Source: Palsa-965 sp044448685
GTDB taxonomy: Bacteria > Bacteroidota > Bacteroidia > Palsa-965
Length of the DNA: 64,000 nt
Direction of reading: 5' to 3'
Assembly: GCA_044448685.1 (NCBI GenBank)
Contig: JBIOHC010000004.1
Span: forward strand, 1 to 64,000
In this document: positions 17,586 through 25,780 of the stretch, piece by piece
Position numbering within the stretch: position 1 is the first letter of the stretch
How the letters are laid out: each line of letters begins with the position of its first letter
The notes under the pieces: model-generated
Database searches by the model: none
The model's input: only the letters and a program-made list of their open reading frames with translations
What the model was told of the DNA's origin: nothing
Position numbers and translations under genes: made by a program

Positions 17586-19493
17586 TTGCAGAACTATACC
17601 CGACATATCCGTTTACGGCTTATTCAATTAAGCATACTGCCCCTGCTCTACTTTCTTTGCCGTTTACTTTTCTATGTATTTAATCATTCCCTCTTCCGGG
17701 CTGTTAGTCTGTCCGAGTTTAGCGGACTGTGTATTGCAGGGTTGCGGTTCGATATCAGTGCTATACTCATGCTTAACAGCCCTTTCCTGTTCCTCGCCCT
17801 CCTTCCCCTGCCTCATATTGGGAATAAGTGGTGGCAGATGCTGTTGAAAGGGGTTTACCTGCTTGTCAATGGCCTGGGCCTGGCAGCCAATTGCCTCGAT
17901 ATGGGATATTTTCGTTTCACACTTAGAAGGTTGAGGTGGGACTTCCTTCATACCATGCAACACGGAAATGATTTTGCTCCCATCCGTTCCTACCTTCTTG
18001 GCTATTGGCATATTTCCCTTGTTTTTGCTCTCCTCTTTTGGGCCCTGATTTATTTTTACAACAGAGCCCAGCGGAAAACAACCGGGCTTAACTTTGTATA
18101 TGCGGGTATACCGGCCTTCCTGGCTAATTTTATGGCATTCCTTGTTATCGGCGCCGTCTGTACGCTCGGTATTCGGGGAGGATTTCAGACCAGCCCTTTG
18201 TCCCTTAGCCATGCAGGAGATTATGCAAAGCCCTCGACGATCCCGTTAGTGCTCAATTCACCATTCAGCTTCATTCAGTCGCATGCACAAAGCCGGCTGA
18301 CGGGCCATCATTACTTCTCAGAACAAGAATGTACCAGAATTTTCACGCCTGTCCACCCTCCTTCCGCCCACCCATTGTGCAAGCTCAATGTGGTATTCCT
18401 CATCCTGGAAAGCTTTTCCAAAGAGTATACCGGTCTGAGCGGGTTAAAAAGCTATACTCCTTTTCTCGATTCCCTAATGCAACATGCCTATGTATTTACG
18501 AATGCCTACAGCAATGGCAAGCGTTCTGCCGAAGGCATACCTGCTATTCTGAGCGGGATACCTTCCCTGCTTGACGAAGGCTATCCTGCATCGGCCTATG
18601 CAGGAAATGAAACAGATGCCTTGCCTTCACTCCTGAAAACCCTGGGGTACAACACCGCTTTTTTTCACGGAGGAAACCCCGGTACAATGAACTTTGATTC
18701 CTATGCCAGATTATCCGGCTTTGATTCATATTACGGAAGACAGGAATACAACAATGATTTGGATTATGACGGGAACTGGGGTATATGGGATGAGCCCTTT
18801 CTTCAATTTTTTGCCGGCAAACTGAATCAAATGCAGGAGCCTTTTTGTGCCTCTGTTTTTACCCTCAGTTCTCATGACCCGTTCCGGGTACCTGAAAAAT
18901 ACGAAAACAGGTTTCCGCTTGGAAACAGGACAATTAACCCCTGTATAGGGTATGCCGATTTCGCACTACGCCGCTTTTTTAATACTGCTTCCAAAACACC
19001 CTGGTTCGACCATACCCTGTTCATCATCTGTCCGGATCATACCGGTTATTCAGATGATGCATTCTGGGGTAATAATGCAGGACAGTACCAGATTCCTCTT
19101 CTGTTTTACAGACATGACAAAGAAATGAGGGGGCGTGATTCCACTCTTGTGCAGCAAATCGATATTGCCCCAACTGTACTTAACCTGCTAGGGTATTCCA
19201 ATACTTTTTTCGCTTTTGGAAACAATGCCCTGGATACGTTGAGCCCTCACTTTGCGGTAAACTACCGCAATAATGTTTACCAGTTGTTCCAGGGACCTTA
19301 TCTGTTACAGTTTGACGGGGAGAAAGTGAAGGGATTTTACAATATCGGTCGCGACAGTCTGCTGACCAATAACCTGCAAACCTCAGGCCTTCCCGATCAG
19401 ATTCAGATGGAAAATTTTCTAAAAGCTTATCTGCAATGCTATGAACAATGCATGATCCGGAATAAAATGAAATATATACTAGCCCATGAGTAA
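17586..19493 (+). CDS. LTA synthase/sulfatase-family membrane protein
   Basis: This 635-residue protein has about five N-terminal membrane helices (to about residue 215) followed by an alkaline-phosphatase-superfamily catalytic domain. The metal and nucleophile region reads ESFSKEYTG (Glu and Thr), and later ICPDHTGYSDD supplies metal-binding Asp/His. Gram-positive relatives polymerise glycerol phosphate into lipoteichoic acid; Bacteroidota lack that polymer, and relatives there probably transfer phospho-groups from phospholipids to periplasmic glycans. That last point is inference. The start is TTG 17586, as no ATG precedes the first helix. It overlaps the SUI1 gene by 8 bp. Confidence 0.88.
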   Translation: MQNYTRHIRLRLIQLSILPLLYFLCRLLFYVFNHSLFRAVSLSEFSGLCIAGLRFDISAILMLNSPFLFLALLPLPHIGNKWWQMLLKGVYLLVNGLGLAANCLDMGYFRFTLRRLRWDFLHTMQHGNDFAPIRSYLLGYWHISLVFALLFWALIYFYNRAQRKTTGLNFVYAGIPAFLANFMAFLVIGAVCTLGIRGGFQTSPLSLSHAGDYAKPSTIPLVLNSPFSFIQSHAQSRLTGHHYFSEQECTRIFTPVHPPSAHPLCKLNVVFLILESFSKEYTGLSGLKSYTPFLDSLMQHAYVFTNAYSNGKRSAEGIPAILSGIPSLLDEGYPASAYAGNETDALPSLLKTLGYNTAFFHGGNPGTMNFDSYARLSGFDSYYGRQEYNNDLDYDGNWGIWDEPFLQFFAGKLNQMQEPFCASVFTLSSHDPFRVPEKYENRFPLGNRTINPCIGYADFALRRFFNTASKTPWFDHTLFIICPDHTGYSDDAFWGNNAGQYQIPLLFYRHDKEMRGRDSTLVQQIDIAPTVLNLLGYSNTFFAFGNNALDTLSPHFAVNYRNNVYQLFQGPYLLQFDGEKVKGFYNIGRDSLLTNNLQTSGLPDQIQMENFLKAYLQCYEQCMIRNKMKYILAHE

Positions 19494-19830
19494 GAAAAAG
19501 TCAGACCGGGATGGATTGGTTTATTCAACCAATCCCTCTCAACCCGTAAATAATCAGGAGGAAGGAGAAAACAGCTCAGCTCCACTCCCAGGCGAACAGC
19601 AGCTGAAGATTTTCCTCGACAGGATGCCGGGAAATAAACTCCTTACCCGTATCACCGGGTTTGGTGGACCGGAGGCAGAACTGGAAAAACTGGGGAAAAT
19701 GCTGAAGCAGCAATGTGGAAGCGGAGGGAGTTCCAAAGACGGGGTTATTCTTGTTCAGGGAGATAAACGTGACCGGATTTTGGAACTGCTCCTGAAAGCA
19801 GGATATAAGGCAAAGAAGGCCGGAGGGTAA
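19486..19830 (+). CDS. SUI1/eIF1-like translation factor (YciH family)
   Basis: This 114-residue protein has a variable polar N-terminus (about 35 residues) followed by the SUI1 fold: KLLTRITGFGG, a helix with LGKMLKQQCGSGGSSKDG, and the strand VILVQGDKRDRILELL. The family is homologous to eukaryotic eIF1 and is presumed to act on start-site selection at the ribosome; the role in bacteria is little defined. Its 8-bp overlap with the upstream envelope enzyme suggests coupled translation with no evident functional link. Confidence 0.9.
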   Translation: MSKKKSDRDGLVYSTNPSQPVNNQEEGENSSAPLPGEQQLKIFLDRMPGNKLLTRITGFGGPEAELEKLGKMLKQQCGSGGSSKDGVILVQGDKRDRILELLLKAGYKAKKAGG

Positions 19831-19875
19831 AACAGGAGGCAGGGGCAGATTCCTGGTTGCTGATTCCTGGGCCTT

Positions 19876-21009
19876 TTAAGCGAGTTCCTTCTTCAGCAAA
19901 CTCTCATAGAGCTTCTCATAGAGCGGCAGAATGTGGGGCACATCGAATTTTTGTGCACGGGCAAAAGCATTATTCTTGAATTGGCAGAGGGTCGCCTCAT
20001 CACCAAGAATATGCAGGGCATTTTTAGCCATATCTTCCACATCACCCACGTTGCTGAGAAATCCGGTCTCACCCTGTATATTGACTTCCGGCAATCCTCC
20101 GGTATTGGTTGAAATAACCGGCAGATGAGCGGCCATAGCTTCGAGGGCTGCCAGACCGAAACTTTCTGTTTCAGAAGGCAGGATGAACAAATCAGCAATG
20201 GGGAGAATCTGTTCCGGATTGGTCAGCTTACCAAGTGAACGAATGTCATTACAGGTATCCAGTTCACGGCACAGTTTCTCAACAGCTGTACGCTCGGGTC
20301 CGTCTCCGATCAGGATCAGTTTGGCAGGTATTTTCTTCCTCACACGATCAAACACCCTCAGTACATCCTCAACCCGTTTCACCTTCCTGAAATTCGAAAC
20401 GTGTATGAGTATTTTCTCTCCGTAAGGAGCATAAAGACTGCGCGAACAATGGCATTTACGTTCCGAATATTCATCCAGATTAATAAAATTAGGTATTACC
20501 TGTATTTCCCTTTTCACACTGAAATGCCGGTATGTATCCTGTTTCAGGCTTTCGGATACAGCCGTGACGGCATCACTCTGATTGATGGCAAAAGTGATCA
20601 CCGGTTCAAAAGAAGGATCACGGCCCAACAGCGTGATATCTGTACCATGCAAGGTGGTGATGTATGGAATCTGAATGCCCTGTGAAGCCAGAATCTGTTT
20701 GGCCATATAAGCAGCGGAAGCATGAGGAATGGCATAATGTACATGCAGCAAATCGAGCTTTTCATGTTTTACAACATCTACCAGTTTGCTTGAAAGGACC
20801 AGTTCATACGGTTGAAAATCGAACAATGGGTAATTGGAAACAGCCACCTCATGATAAAAGATACGCTCAGAAAAAGTATCCAGTCTTACGGGCTGACTGT
20901 AGGTAATGAAATGTACTTCATGGCCCTTATTGGCCAGGGCTATTCCAAGCTCTGTAGCCACTACACCACTACCGCCAAATGTCGGGTAACAAACAATTCC
21001 TATTTTCAT
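19876..21009 (-). CDS. bshA: N-acetyl-alpha-D-glucosaminyl L-malate synthase
   Basis: This 377-residue GT4/GT-B enzyme catalyses the first step of bacillithiol synthesis, joining GlcNAc from UDP-GlcNAc to L-malate. Diagnostic features are the start IGIVCYPTFGGSGVVATELG, HVHYAIPHASAAYMA, TTLHGTDITLLG, and the nucleotide-sugar site PSETESFGLAALEAMA. ATG 21009 is supported by a promoter box 6 nt upstream; the longer frame to 21078 would precede transcription. The remaining bacillithiol genes (bshB, bshC) are not in the window, which is usual in Bacteroidota. Confidence 0.93.
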   Translation of the reverse strand: MKIGIVCYPTFGGSGVVATELGIALANKGHEVHFITYSQPVRLDTFSERIFYHEVAVSNYPLFDFQPYELVLSSKLVDVVKHEKLDLLHVHYAIPHASAAYMAKQILASQGIQIPYITTLHGTDITLLGRDPSFEPVITFAINQSDAVTAVSESLKQDTYRHFSVKREIQVIPNFINLDEYSERKCHCSRSLYAPYGEKILIHVSNFRKVKRVEDVLRVFDRVRKKIPAKLILIGDGPERTAVEKLCRELDTCNDIRSLGKLTNPEQILPIADLFILPSETESFGLAALEAMAAHLPVISTNTGGLPEVNIQGETGFLSNVGDVEDMAKNALHILGDEATLCQFKNNAFARAQKFDVPHILPLYEKLYESLLKKELA

Positions 21010-21015
21010 ATACCT

Positions 21016-21023
21016 CAAAGTTA
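21016..21023 (-). promoter_or_regulatory. -7 promoter box TAACTTTG for bshA, nearly leaderless
   Basis: The minus-strand box matches TAnnTTTG and ends 6 nt before the bshA ATG. No clear -33 element is seen. Confidence 0.55.
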
Positions 21024-21148
21024 AGAAGAAATTCATTCCCGGCATCCCCTCTTTTTTCACTGAAATGATCAGAATCACAGCGTTCTTAACCTAGGTTATT
21101 CCTGAATGTATAGGGAGGTCTTACATTTGTTACCAGATAACAGATGTC

Positions 21149-21679
21149 ATGAAACTTCAGGAGCTCAAAAAAATTACAGATAACTTTAACGGAGGTGCAA
21201 AAATGCCCCTATTCTTTATAGGTCATGGCAATCCGATGAATGCAATTGAAGACAATCCGTTTACCCGGAGTCTTCAGCTTATGGGTAAATCCGTCACTGA
21301 TAAACCCAATGCCATCCTGGTCATTTCCGCCCACTGGCTCAGCAAAGGAACTTTTGTAAGCACTACTTCCGATCCGGAAACCATTTATGATTTCGGAGGG
21401 TTTCCGGCAGAACTCTATAAAGTCACCTATCCTGTGCCCGGATCACCTGAATATGCCGGGAAAGTGAAAACCATTATCCCTTCCGTTCATGAAAATAAAG
21501 ACCGGGGATTGGATCATGGAGCATGGACCATCCTTAAGCATATGTTTCCGGAAGCAGTTATTCCTGTGTTTGAAATGAGTATTGACTACGGACAATCCAT
21601 GCAATATCACTTTGATCTTTCTTCCCGGCTCAGGAGCCTTCGTATTCTCTCTTCACTTCTCCATCTGAGAGTATCTTAA
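21149..21679 (+). pseudogene. truncated 4,5-DOPA extradiol dioxygenase-like gene (ygiD/DODA family)
   Basis: The 176-residue frame matches the LigB-type family over its first 165 or so residues: the metal ligand IGHGNPMNA, ISAHWLSKGTF, YDFGGFP and DHGAWTIL. Intact members have about 260-280 residues and continue with a conserved LGSGNIVHN-type block carrying another metal-site histidine. Here homology stops after YHFDLSSRL, and 11 unrelated residues follow before a stop. The last third of the enzyme is missing, so it is probably inactive. A candidate promoter TACATTTG lies at 21122-21129. The break point (about 21645) is also the edge of the orphan reverse frame beside it. Confidence 0.8.
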
Positions 21680-22226
21680 GGATTTGCGTCAAGTCATATA
21701 GGACGCTATGTTGAATAAATGATTTGATATCATCAGATGGATTTTTCATTGAACCTTGAATTTGTTCAATTAAAGACGAATCTTCCGTGAGTTTCTTAAT
21801 TGTTTTGCTAAGATCCTGAGTGAAATCCAGAAGCAATTCAAAATAGTCCTGCGTAATTTCCTTTGGAGAAGTAGGAGGTATAATATTTTCTTTAGTATTC
21901 AGCTCCATTGGAATTTCAATCCCACTTAGAGTATAAAATTTTTCCGCAAGGTTCGTAATGTTGTTGCAATGCAAAATTTTTGCTGCAAGGCCATAAAAGG
22001 TATCGTTTTCCGAAAAGTAGTTGTAGAAAAGGGCGTTTCCAAAATAAGCTTTGGCCTTTTCCATTGTATTTTCATTTAAAGCATGAGCACCTAATACTAT
22101 ATATTTTGATTGCAGAAATCGCTCTGCGCGAATTCTTTTTCTATCATCCAGATTACCCTTCAAAGCCTTTTCAAGATGAGCAATGGAAATCTCATTGTTA
22201 TAAAGATGCTCTTGAAATGGCCGCAA
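21630..22226 (-). CDS. orphan hypothetical frame, probably a gene remnant
   Basis: A frame of about 198 codons, with only a TTG start at 22226, encodes a helix-rich protein with TPR-like spacing (KAKAYFGNALFYNYF, then AEKFYTL) and many Asn/Ile/Lys residues, more AT-rich than its neighbours. I recognise no family. The first dozen residues are antisense to a recombinase remnant and the last few are antisense to the broken dioxygenase, so the true gene was probably cut at both ends (about 21645-22190). It is best read as an imported fragment trapped between two deletion junctions. Confidence 0.45.
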   Translation of the reverse strand: MRPFQEHLYNNEISIAHLEKALKGNLDDRKRIRAERFLQSKYIVLGAHALNENTMEKAKAYFGNALFYNYFSENDTFYGLAAKILHCNNITNLAEKFYTLSGIEIPMELNTKENIIPPTSPKEITQDYFELLLDFTQDLSKTIKKLTEDSSLIEQIQGSMKNPSDDIKSFIQHSVLYDLTQILKILSDGEVKREYEGS

Positions 22227-22390
22227 ACCTCAGTAAAATTTGGGCATCCGGGGGATACCGGACGAGGGAGCAAATTCAATACTTGGTATTTCCAGAGGGA
22301 ATCTACTATGATCGGGAAAAAGGGCAACTTCGAACCGACCGACAAAACTTGGTATTTGCCCAGATCGCTGAACTGGCAAAGGTTTTAGGG
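22199..22390 (+). pseudogene. C-terminal remnant of a large serine recombinase
   Basis: About 64 residues from YKDALEMAA to AKVLG read like the extreme C-terminus of Bacteroidota serine recombinases: a helix, then REQIQYLVFPEGIYYDREKGQLRT and a closing helix. No catalytic N-terminal domain is present. The open frame continues upstream and through the tRNA without coding sense. It is a fossil of a mobile element next to tRNA-Asp. Confidence 0.65.
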
Positions 22391-22394
22391 GCTA

Positions 22395-22433
22395 ACAAAA
22401 AGGGATGGGCTTGCAAATTTGCAAGCCCATCCC
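22395..22433 (-). terminator. terminator of tRNA-Asp (32-bp perfect palindrome)
   Basis: Positions 22402-22417 and 22418-22433 are exact reverse complements (GGGATGGGCTTGCAAA). On the minus strand the stem is followed by TTTTT (22401-22397). It ends 6 nt past the tRNA 3' end. Confidence 0.85.
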
Positions 22434-22439
22434 ATGTAG

Positions 22440-22513
22440 CGGACCGGACGGGACTCGAACCCGCGACCTCCGCCGTGACAGGGCGGCATTCTAACCAGCT
22501 GAACTACCGATCC
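22440..22513 (-). tRNA. tRNA-Asp (anticodon GTC)
   Basis: The 74-nt minus-strand sequence folds as a cloverleaf. The acceptor arm is GGATCGG/CCGGTCC with discriminator G, the D arm is GTTC...GAAT, and the anticodon stem is GCCGC/GGCGG with loop CTGTCAC (anticodon GTC). The T arm is CGGGTTCGAGTCCCG. CCA is not encoded. It is followed by a strong terminator and by remnants of a mobile element. Confidence 0.97.
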
Positions 22514-22696
22514 ATACTTTCTTAACGAGGCGCAAAAATAAAGGATTTTTTGATATTCGCAAAGAAATAGATGAAATCATTGAATATCACTTTATTAACT
22601 GGATCAGCGAAGTATTCTTCTTTAAGGCTTTACCACTATCAGGCGTGAATTAACCTTCTTTTTTCTTCCGCTCTTTTAAAAATAATTCAAAAATAA

Positions 22697-22741
22697 TTTG
22701 CGCAACCGAATAATTGCATATATTTGCAACTGAATGGTTGC
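22697..22741 (+). promoter_or_regulatory. promoter and candidate operator of the ArsR-type operon
   Basis: TTTG (22697-22700), an 18-nt spacer and TATATTTG (22719-22726) match the full Bacteroidota promoter. A dyad GCAAC-N6-GTTGC at 22726-22741 overlaps the expected transcription start and is echoed by GCAACCGAATAATTGC just upstream. This arrangement suggests autoregulation by the repressor encoded at 22762. Confidence 0.65.
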
Positions 22742-22761
22742 TTATTTAAACGAACAACACG

Positions 22762-23082
22762 ATGAGAAGAGATGTTTTTCAGGCTATTGCAGACCCTACA
22801 CGAAGAGCTATTTTAAGCCTTATCGCTTTACAGGCCATGACTCCCAATGCCCTGGCAGAACATTTTGATTCAAGCAGACAAGCGGTTTCAAAACACATAC
22901 AAATACTGACCGAATGTGAATTGGTTAAACAAAAGCAAAGCGGCAGAGAAATTTACTATCACCTGAACATGAATAAAATGAAAGAGGTAGACGAATGGAT
23001 CGAACAGTTCAGGAACATATGGGAAAACAAATTCAATCAATTAGATAAGGTATTAGCAACTCTTAAAAAACAGAAAAAATGA
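22762..23082 (+). CDS. ArsR/SdpR-family winged-helix repressor
   Basis: This 106-residue protein has the N-terminal signature FQAIADPTRRAILSLI and the recognition helix SSRQAVSKHIQIL, followed by a wing KQSGREIYYHLN. No metal-binding cysteine or histidine pair (ELCVCDL type) is present, so it belongs to the non-metal SdpR-like branch often found with SRPBCC proteins. It overlaps the next gene by 4 bp and probably represses its own operon through the dyad upstream. Confidence 0.92.
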   Translation: MRRDVFQAIADPTRRAILSLIALQAMTPNALAEHFDSSRQAVSKHIQILTECELVKQKQSGREIYYHLNMNKMKEVDEWIEQFRNIWENKFNQLDKVLATLKKQKK

Positions 23083-24038
23083 AAAACAATCTGCTATTTG
23101 ATTTTACGGTTGACAAAACGTCAAAAACGGTATTCGTAAACAGGGAATTTGATGCCGGCCTGGATCTGGTATGGGATGCGTTTACCAAACAGGAAATCCT
23201 TGACCAATGGTGGGCACCTAAACCCTGGTCCTCCAAAACAAAACATATGGCTTTCAAAGTTGGTGGAAAGCGGTTTTATGCCATGGTTAGTCCCGAAGGA
23301 CAAGAACATTGGTCCATTCAGGAATTCACTTCCATCAGTCCCAAAACCAATTTCAAAATGTTCAATGCTTTTGCTGACAAAGATGAAAATCCTCAATTGC
23401 CTGGTTCTGATTGGAATTTTACATTCAGCGAACAAAACGGAACTACAAAAGTCAGTATCACGATTAAAAATGATTCCCTTGCCCGTATGGAGCAAATGAT
23501 TGAAATGGGCTTCAAGGAAGGATTTACCGCCACGCTCGATTACCTGGAACATTACTTAAAAGCTCAATTCAAACTCCGGAACGAACTCAATACAAATACG
23601 AAAGCCAGAACAAGTACCTATCTTAATTTTGCCGGCAATACGGAAGAAGCGTTTTTGTTTTACAAATCGGTCTTCAAAACTGAATTTTCCGGAAAAGGAA
23701 TACAGCGTTTTGAGGATATTCCGGCGGAACCCGGCAACCCGACTGTTCCCGAATCCGTTAAGAAAATGATCCTGCATGTGGAGCTGCCCATTTTAGGCGG
23801 CCATATATTAATGGCTACCGATGCCCCGAAAGAAATGGGCTTTACTGTTACCCCGGGTAACAACATGCATATTTGTCTGGAACCGGAAACAAAAAAGGAA
23901 ACCAAAAGACTATTTGACGCTCTATCCGAAGGAGGCACGGTAATAATGCCTTTGGCTGATATGTTTTTCGGAGCCTATTTCGGACAGTGCACGGATAAGT
24001 TTGGAATAAACTGGATGTTTAATTGTACTGAAAAATAA
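23079..24038 (+). CDS. SRPBCC (AHSA1) - VOC (PhnB-like) fusion protein
   Basis: This protein has 319 residues. Residues about 1-155 form an AHSA1-type SRPBCC cavity domain (VNREFDAGLDLVWDAFTKQE, LDQWWAPKPW, a GFKEGFTATLDYLEHY final helix). Residues about 165-319 form a PhnB/3-demethylubiquinone-methyltransferase-like VOC domain (YLNFAGNTEEAFLFYKSVF, HILMATDAP, GAYFGQCTDKFGINW). Both folds bind small ligands; no enzymatic activity is established for this pairing. Fusion of two modules that are usually separate genes is notable. Translational coupling to the repressor suggests ligand handling under its control. Confidence 0.85.
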   Translation: MKNNLLFDFTVDKTSKTVFVNREFDAGLDLVWDAFTKQEILDQWWAPKPWSSKTKHMAFKVGGKRFYAMVSPEGQEHWSIQEFTSISPKTNFKMFNAFADKDENPQLPGSDWNFTFSEQNGTTKVSITIKNDSLARMEQMIEMGFKEGFTATLDYLEHYLKAQFKLRNELNTNTKARTSTYLNFAGNTEEAFLFYKSVFKTEFSGKGIQRFEDIPAEPGNPTVPESVKKMILHVELPILGGHILMATDAPKEMGFTVTPGNNMHICLEPETKKETKRLFDALSEGGTVIMPLADMFFGAYFGQCTDKFGINWMFNCTEK

Positions 24039-24046
24039 ACAACGTC

Positions 24047-24559
24047 GTGTCAGAAAAAAACAAAACCATCGTCATTGCCGAACCAGGTAAACAGGAGCTC
24101 TTCATAATACGTGAATTTGATGCTCCCCGTGAACTCGTCTTCCGTGCATTCAATGAACCCGACCTGCTCCTGCAATGGCTGGGCCCGCGCGACCAAAGCA
24201 TGGAAATAGAGAAACTCGACAGCCGCACAGGAGGTTCTTACCGCTTTATTCACTGTCATACGGAAAGCGGGCGCAAATACGGCTTTAACGGAGTGATACA
24301 TGAAGTAACCGCTCCGGAACGCATGATACGCACCTTCGAATTTGAAGGGCTGCCTGAACGTGGACATGTTTCCCTGGAAACAGCAACCTTTGAAGCCCTG
24401 CCAGGAGAGCGGACAAAACTGACGATACAATCGGTTTTCAAATCGGTGATGGACAGGGATGGAATGATACAATCCGGAATGGAACGTGGCTTAACAGACT
24501 CACAGAACCGCCTCGATGAACTCCTGATAGAAATGATTTCTTTACCTAAACCCAAATAG
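24047..24559 (+). CDS. SRPBCC (AHSA1-like) domain protein
   Basis: This 170-residue protein starts at GTG 24047, 8 nt after the preceding stop. The AHSA1-like pattern is clear: FIIREFDAPRELVFRAFNEPDLLLQWLGP, then the strand GGSYRFIH, ending in a long helix (GMERGLTDSQNRLDELL). It probably forms a hydrophobic ligand pocket; the ligand is unknown. It is the third gene of the ArsR-type operon. A 100-bp palindromic repeat begins at its stop codon and may end or stabilise the transcript. Confidence 0.88.
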   Translation: MSEKNKTIVIAEPGKQELFIIREFDAPRELVFRAFNEPDLLLQWLGPRDQSMEIEKLDSRTGGSYRFIHCHTESGRKYGFNGVIHEVTAPERMIRTFEFEGLPERGHVSLETATFEALPGERTKLTIQSVFKSVMDRDGMIQSGMERGLTDSQNRLDELLIEMISLPKPK

Positions 24560-24654
24560 AACGCAGATTTTTATGATTATTATGATTAGGGCTGATATAA
24601 TCTCCCTTATAAAATCATTTTTTTTCATAATTATCATAATAATCTGCGTTCTAT
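24556..24654. repeat. 100-bp palindromic element, copy A
   Basis: Perfect 13-bp ends ATAGAACGCAGAT / ATCTGCGTTCTAT flank an interior of TATGATTATTATGATTA-type sequence that also pairs imperfectly. The same ends and length recur at 34789, 37570 and 53408. It overlaps the last 4 bases of the SRPBCC gene. Confidence 0.85.
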
Positions 24655-24691
24655 AATTAAACACTCTTTCAAACCTAAAAGAATCAAAACA

Positions 24692-25096
24692 ATGGCAAAC
24701 GAATTCTGGCTCAGCCTCCCGGTAAGGGATCTTAAAAAAACAAAAGAATTTTTCGGCAAACTCGGTTTTACCTTTAAACCTGGCCCTGGCAACACGGATA
24801 GTTCCGCTCCTCTGGTTATCGGTAAGAAAAATGTCGTGGTAATGCTTTGTGAAGAACCAACTTTTAAAGGGTATACAGGCGGAGAAATAGCCGATACCAC
24901 CAGGGGCTGCGAAGTGCTCCTCTCTTTCGATGCCGCCAGCAAGGAAGAAGTGGATGACCTGGCTGCAAAAGCTGCCGAAGCAGGCGGAAAAACATCACAT
25001 AAGCCGTATCCTATGAAGGGCGGTTTTTACGGATGCGTATTTACCGATGTAGACGGGCACCGCTGGAATGTATTGTATATGGCCGGAAACCCTTAA
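24692..25096 (+). CDS. VOC/glyoxalase-fold protein
   Basis: This 134-residue single VOC module starts with ANEFWLSLPVRDLKKTKEFFGKLGF, continues with NVVVMLCEEPTFK and ends with YGCVFTDVDGHRWNVLYM. The final Asp-Gly-His-x-W/N block is typical of the glyoxalase/bleomycin-resistance superfamily. It may bind a metal or a small ligand; no specific reaction can be assigned. It is separated from the upstream SRPBCC gene by palindromic element A and lies in the same SRPBCC/VOC cluster. Confidence 0.88.
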   Translation: MANEFWLSLPVRDLKKTKEFFGKLGFTFKPGPGNTDSSAPLVIGKKNVVVMLCEEPTFKGYTGGEIADTTRGCEVLLSFDAASKEEVDDLAAKAAEAGGKTSHKPYPMKGGFYGCVFTDVDGHRWNVLYMAGNP

Positions 25097-25117
25097 CAGG
25101 AAAGTATACGGAATTCC

Positions 25118-25540
25118 TTAGTTAGATTCCGTATACTTCTTGAAATTATCCAGGATGGTTTGCCATCCTCCTCTTTGCATTTCTTCCGGATTGGTATCTT
25201 CCATTTCAAAGATTTGTTTGATATGGGTTCCTTTGTCAGTAGCGGTAAAAGTAGTCCGCACTTTTCTGTCATCCCCAAGTGTATAAGCGATAAACTGGTT
25301 AGTCTTTACTTCGGTATATACACCACCGAAATCAAAACCCATGCTTCCGTCTTTCGCTTCCATACGCGAGCTGAACTTACCTCCTACCCTCAGATCAGTC
25401 TCTGCACGGGGGGTATGCCAGTCGGGATGCCCGCTGCTCCATTTTATGATATGTTCCGGTCCGGACCAATATTTCCATACTTTCTCAATCGGTGCATGCA
25501 CCGTTGTTTCTATTGTGATTGCTTTTTTTAGCGTTTCCAT
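25118..25540 (-). CDS. SRPBCC (AHSA1) domain protein
   Basis: This 140-residue protein has the AHSA1 pattern ITIETTVHAPIEKVWKYWSGPEHIIKW, the strand GGKFSSRM, and a last helix (MQRGGWQTILDNFKKY). It is convergent with the VOC gene (21 bp apart) and divergent from the ABC exporter. It is the third SRPBCC domain within 2.5 kb. The ligand is unknown. A near-consensus minus-strand box GATATTTG lies at 25583-25590. Confidence 0.88.
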   Translation of the reverse strand: METLKKAITIETTVHAPIEKVWKYWSGPEHIIKWSSGHPDWHTPRAETDLRVGGKFSSRMEAKDGSMGFDFGGVYTEVKTNQFIAYTLGDDRKVRTTFTATDKGTHIKQIFEMEDTNPEEMQRGGWQTILDNFKKYTESN

Positions 25541-25780
25541 GACAGTCGGTTTTGGTTGTTAATGATTATAAAATCAATCATACAAATATCCGAATCAAAT
25601 TCCGGATCACAATAAATCTGCTTGTTTATTCACCGGGTTATAACTTATTTTAACCCAGCCATAATCCTGTTTTCACCGACTAATACTTGGAGGTATCAAG
25701 GGGAATGATTTAGATTTACCGGATTGTTAAAAAAGAAACCGCTGGCAGTATTATTAAATGAAGCCTAACGTCTGAAACCT

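Noticed and set aside
22402..22433. 32-bp perfect palindrome as an attachment or recombination site
   Set aside because: The T run on the minus strand and the position just after tRNA-Asp explain it as a terminator.
21980..22525. Full 181-codon plus-strand frame
   Set aside because: Only its middle (about 22199-22390) resembles a recombinase tail. The start is antisense to another frame and the end runs through tRNA-Asp.
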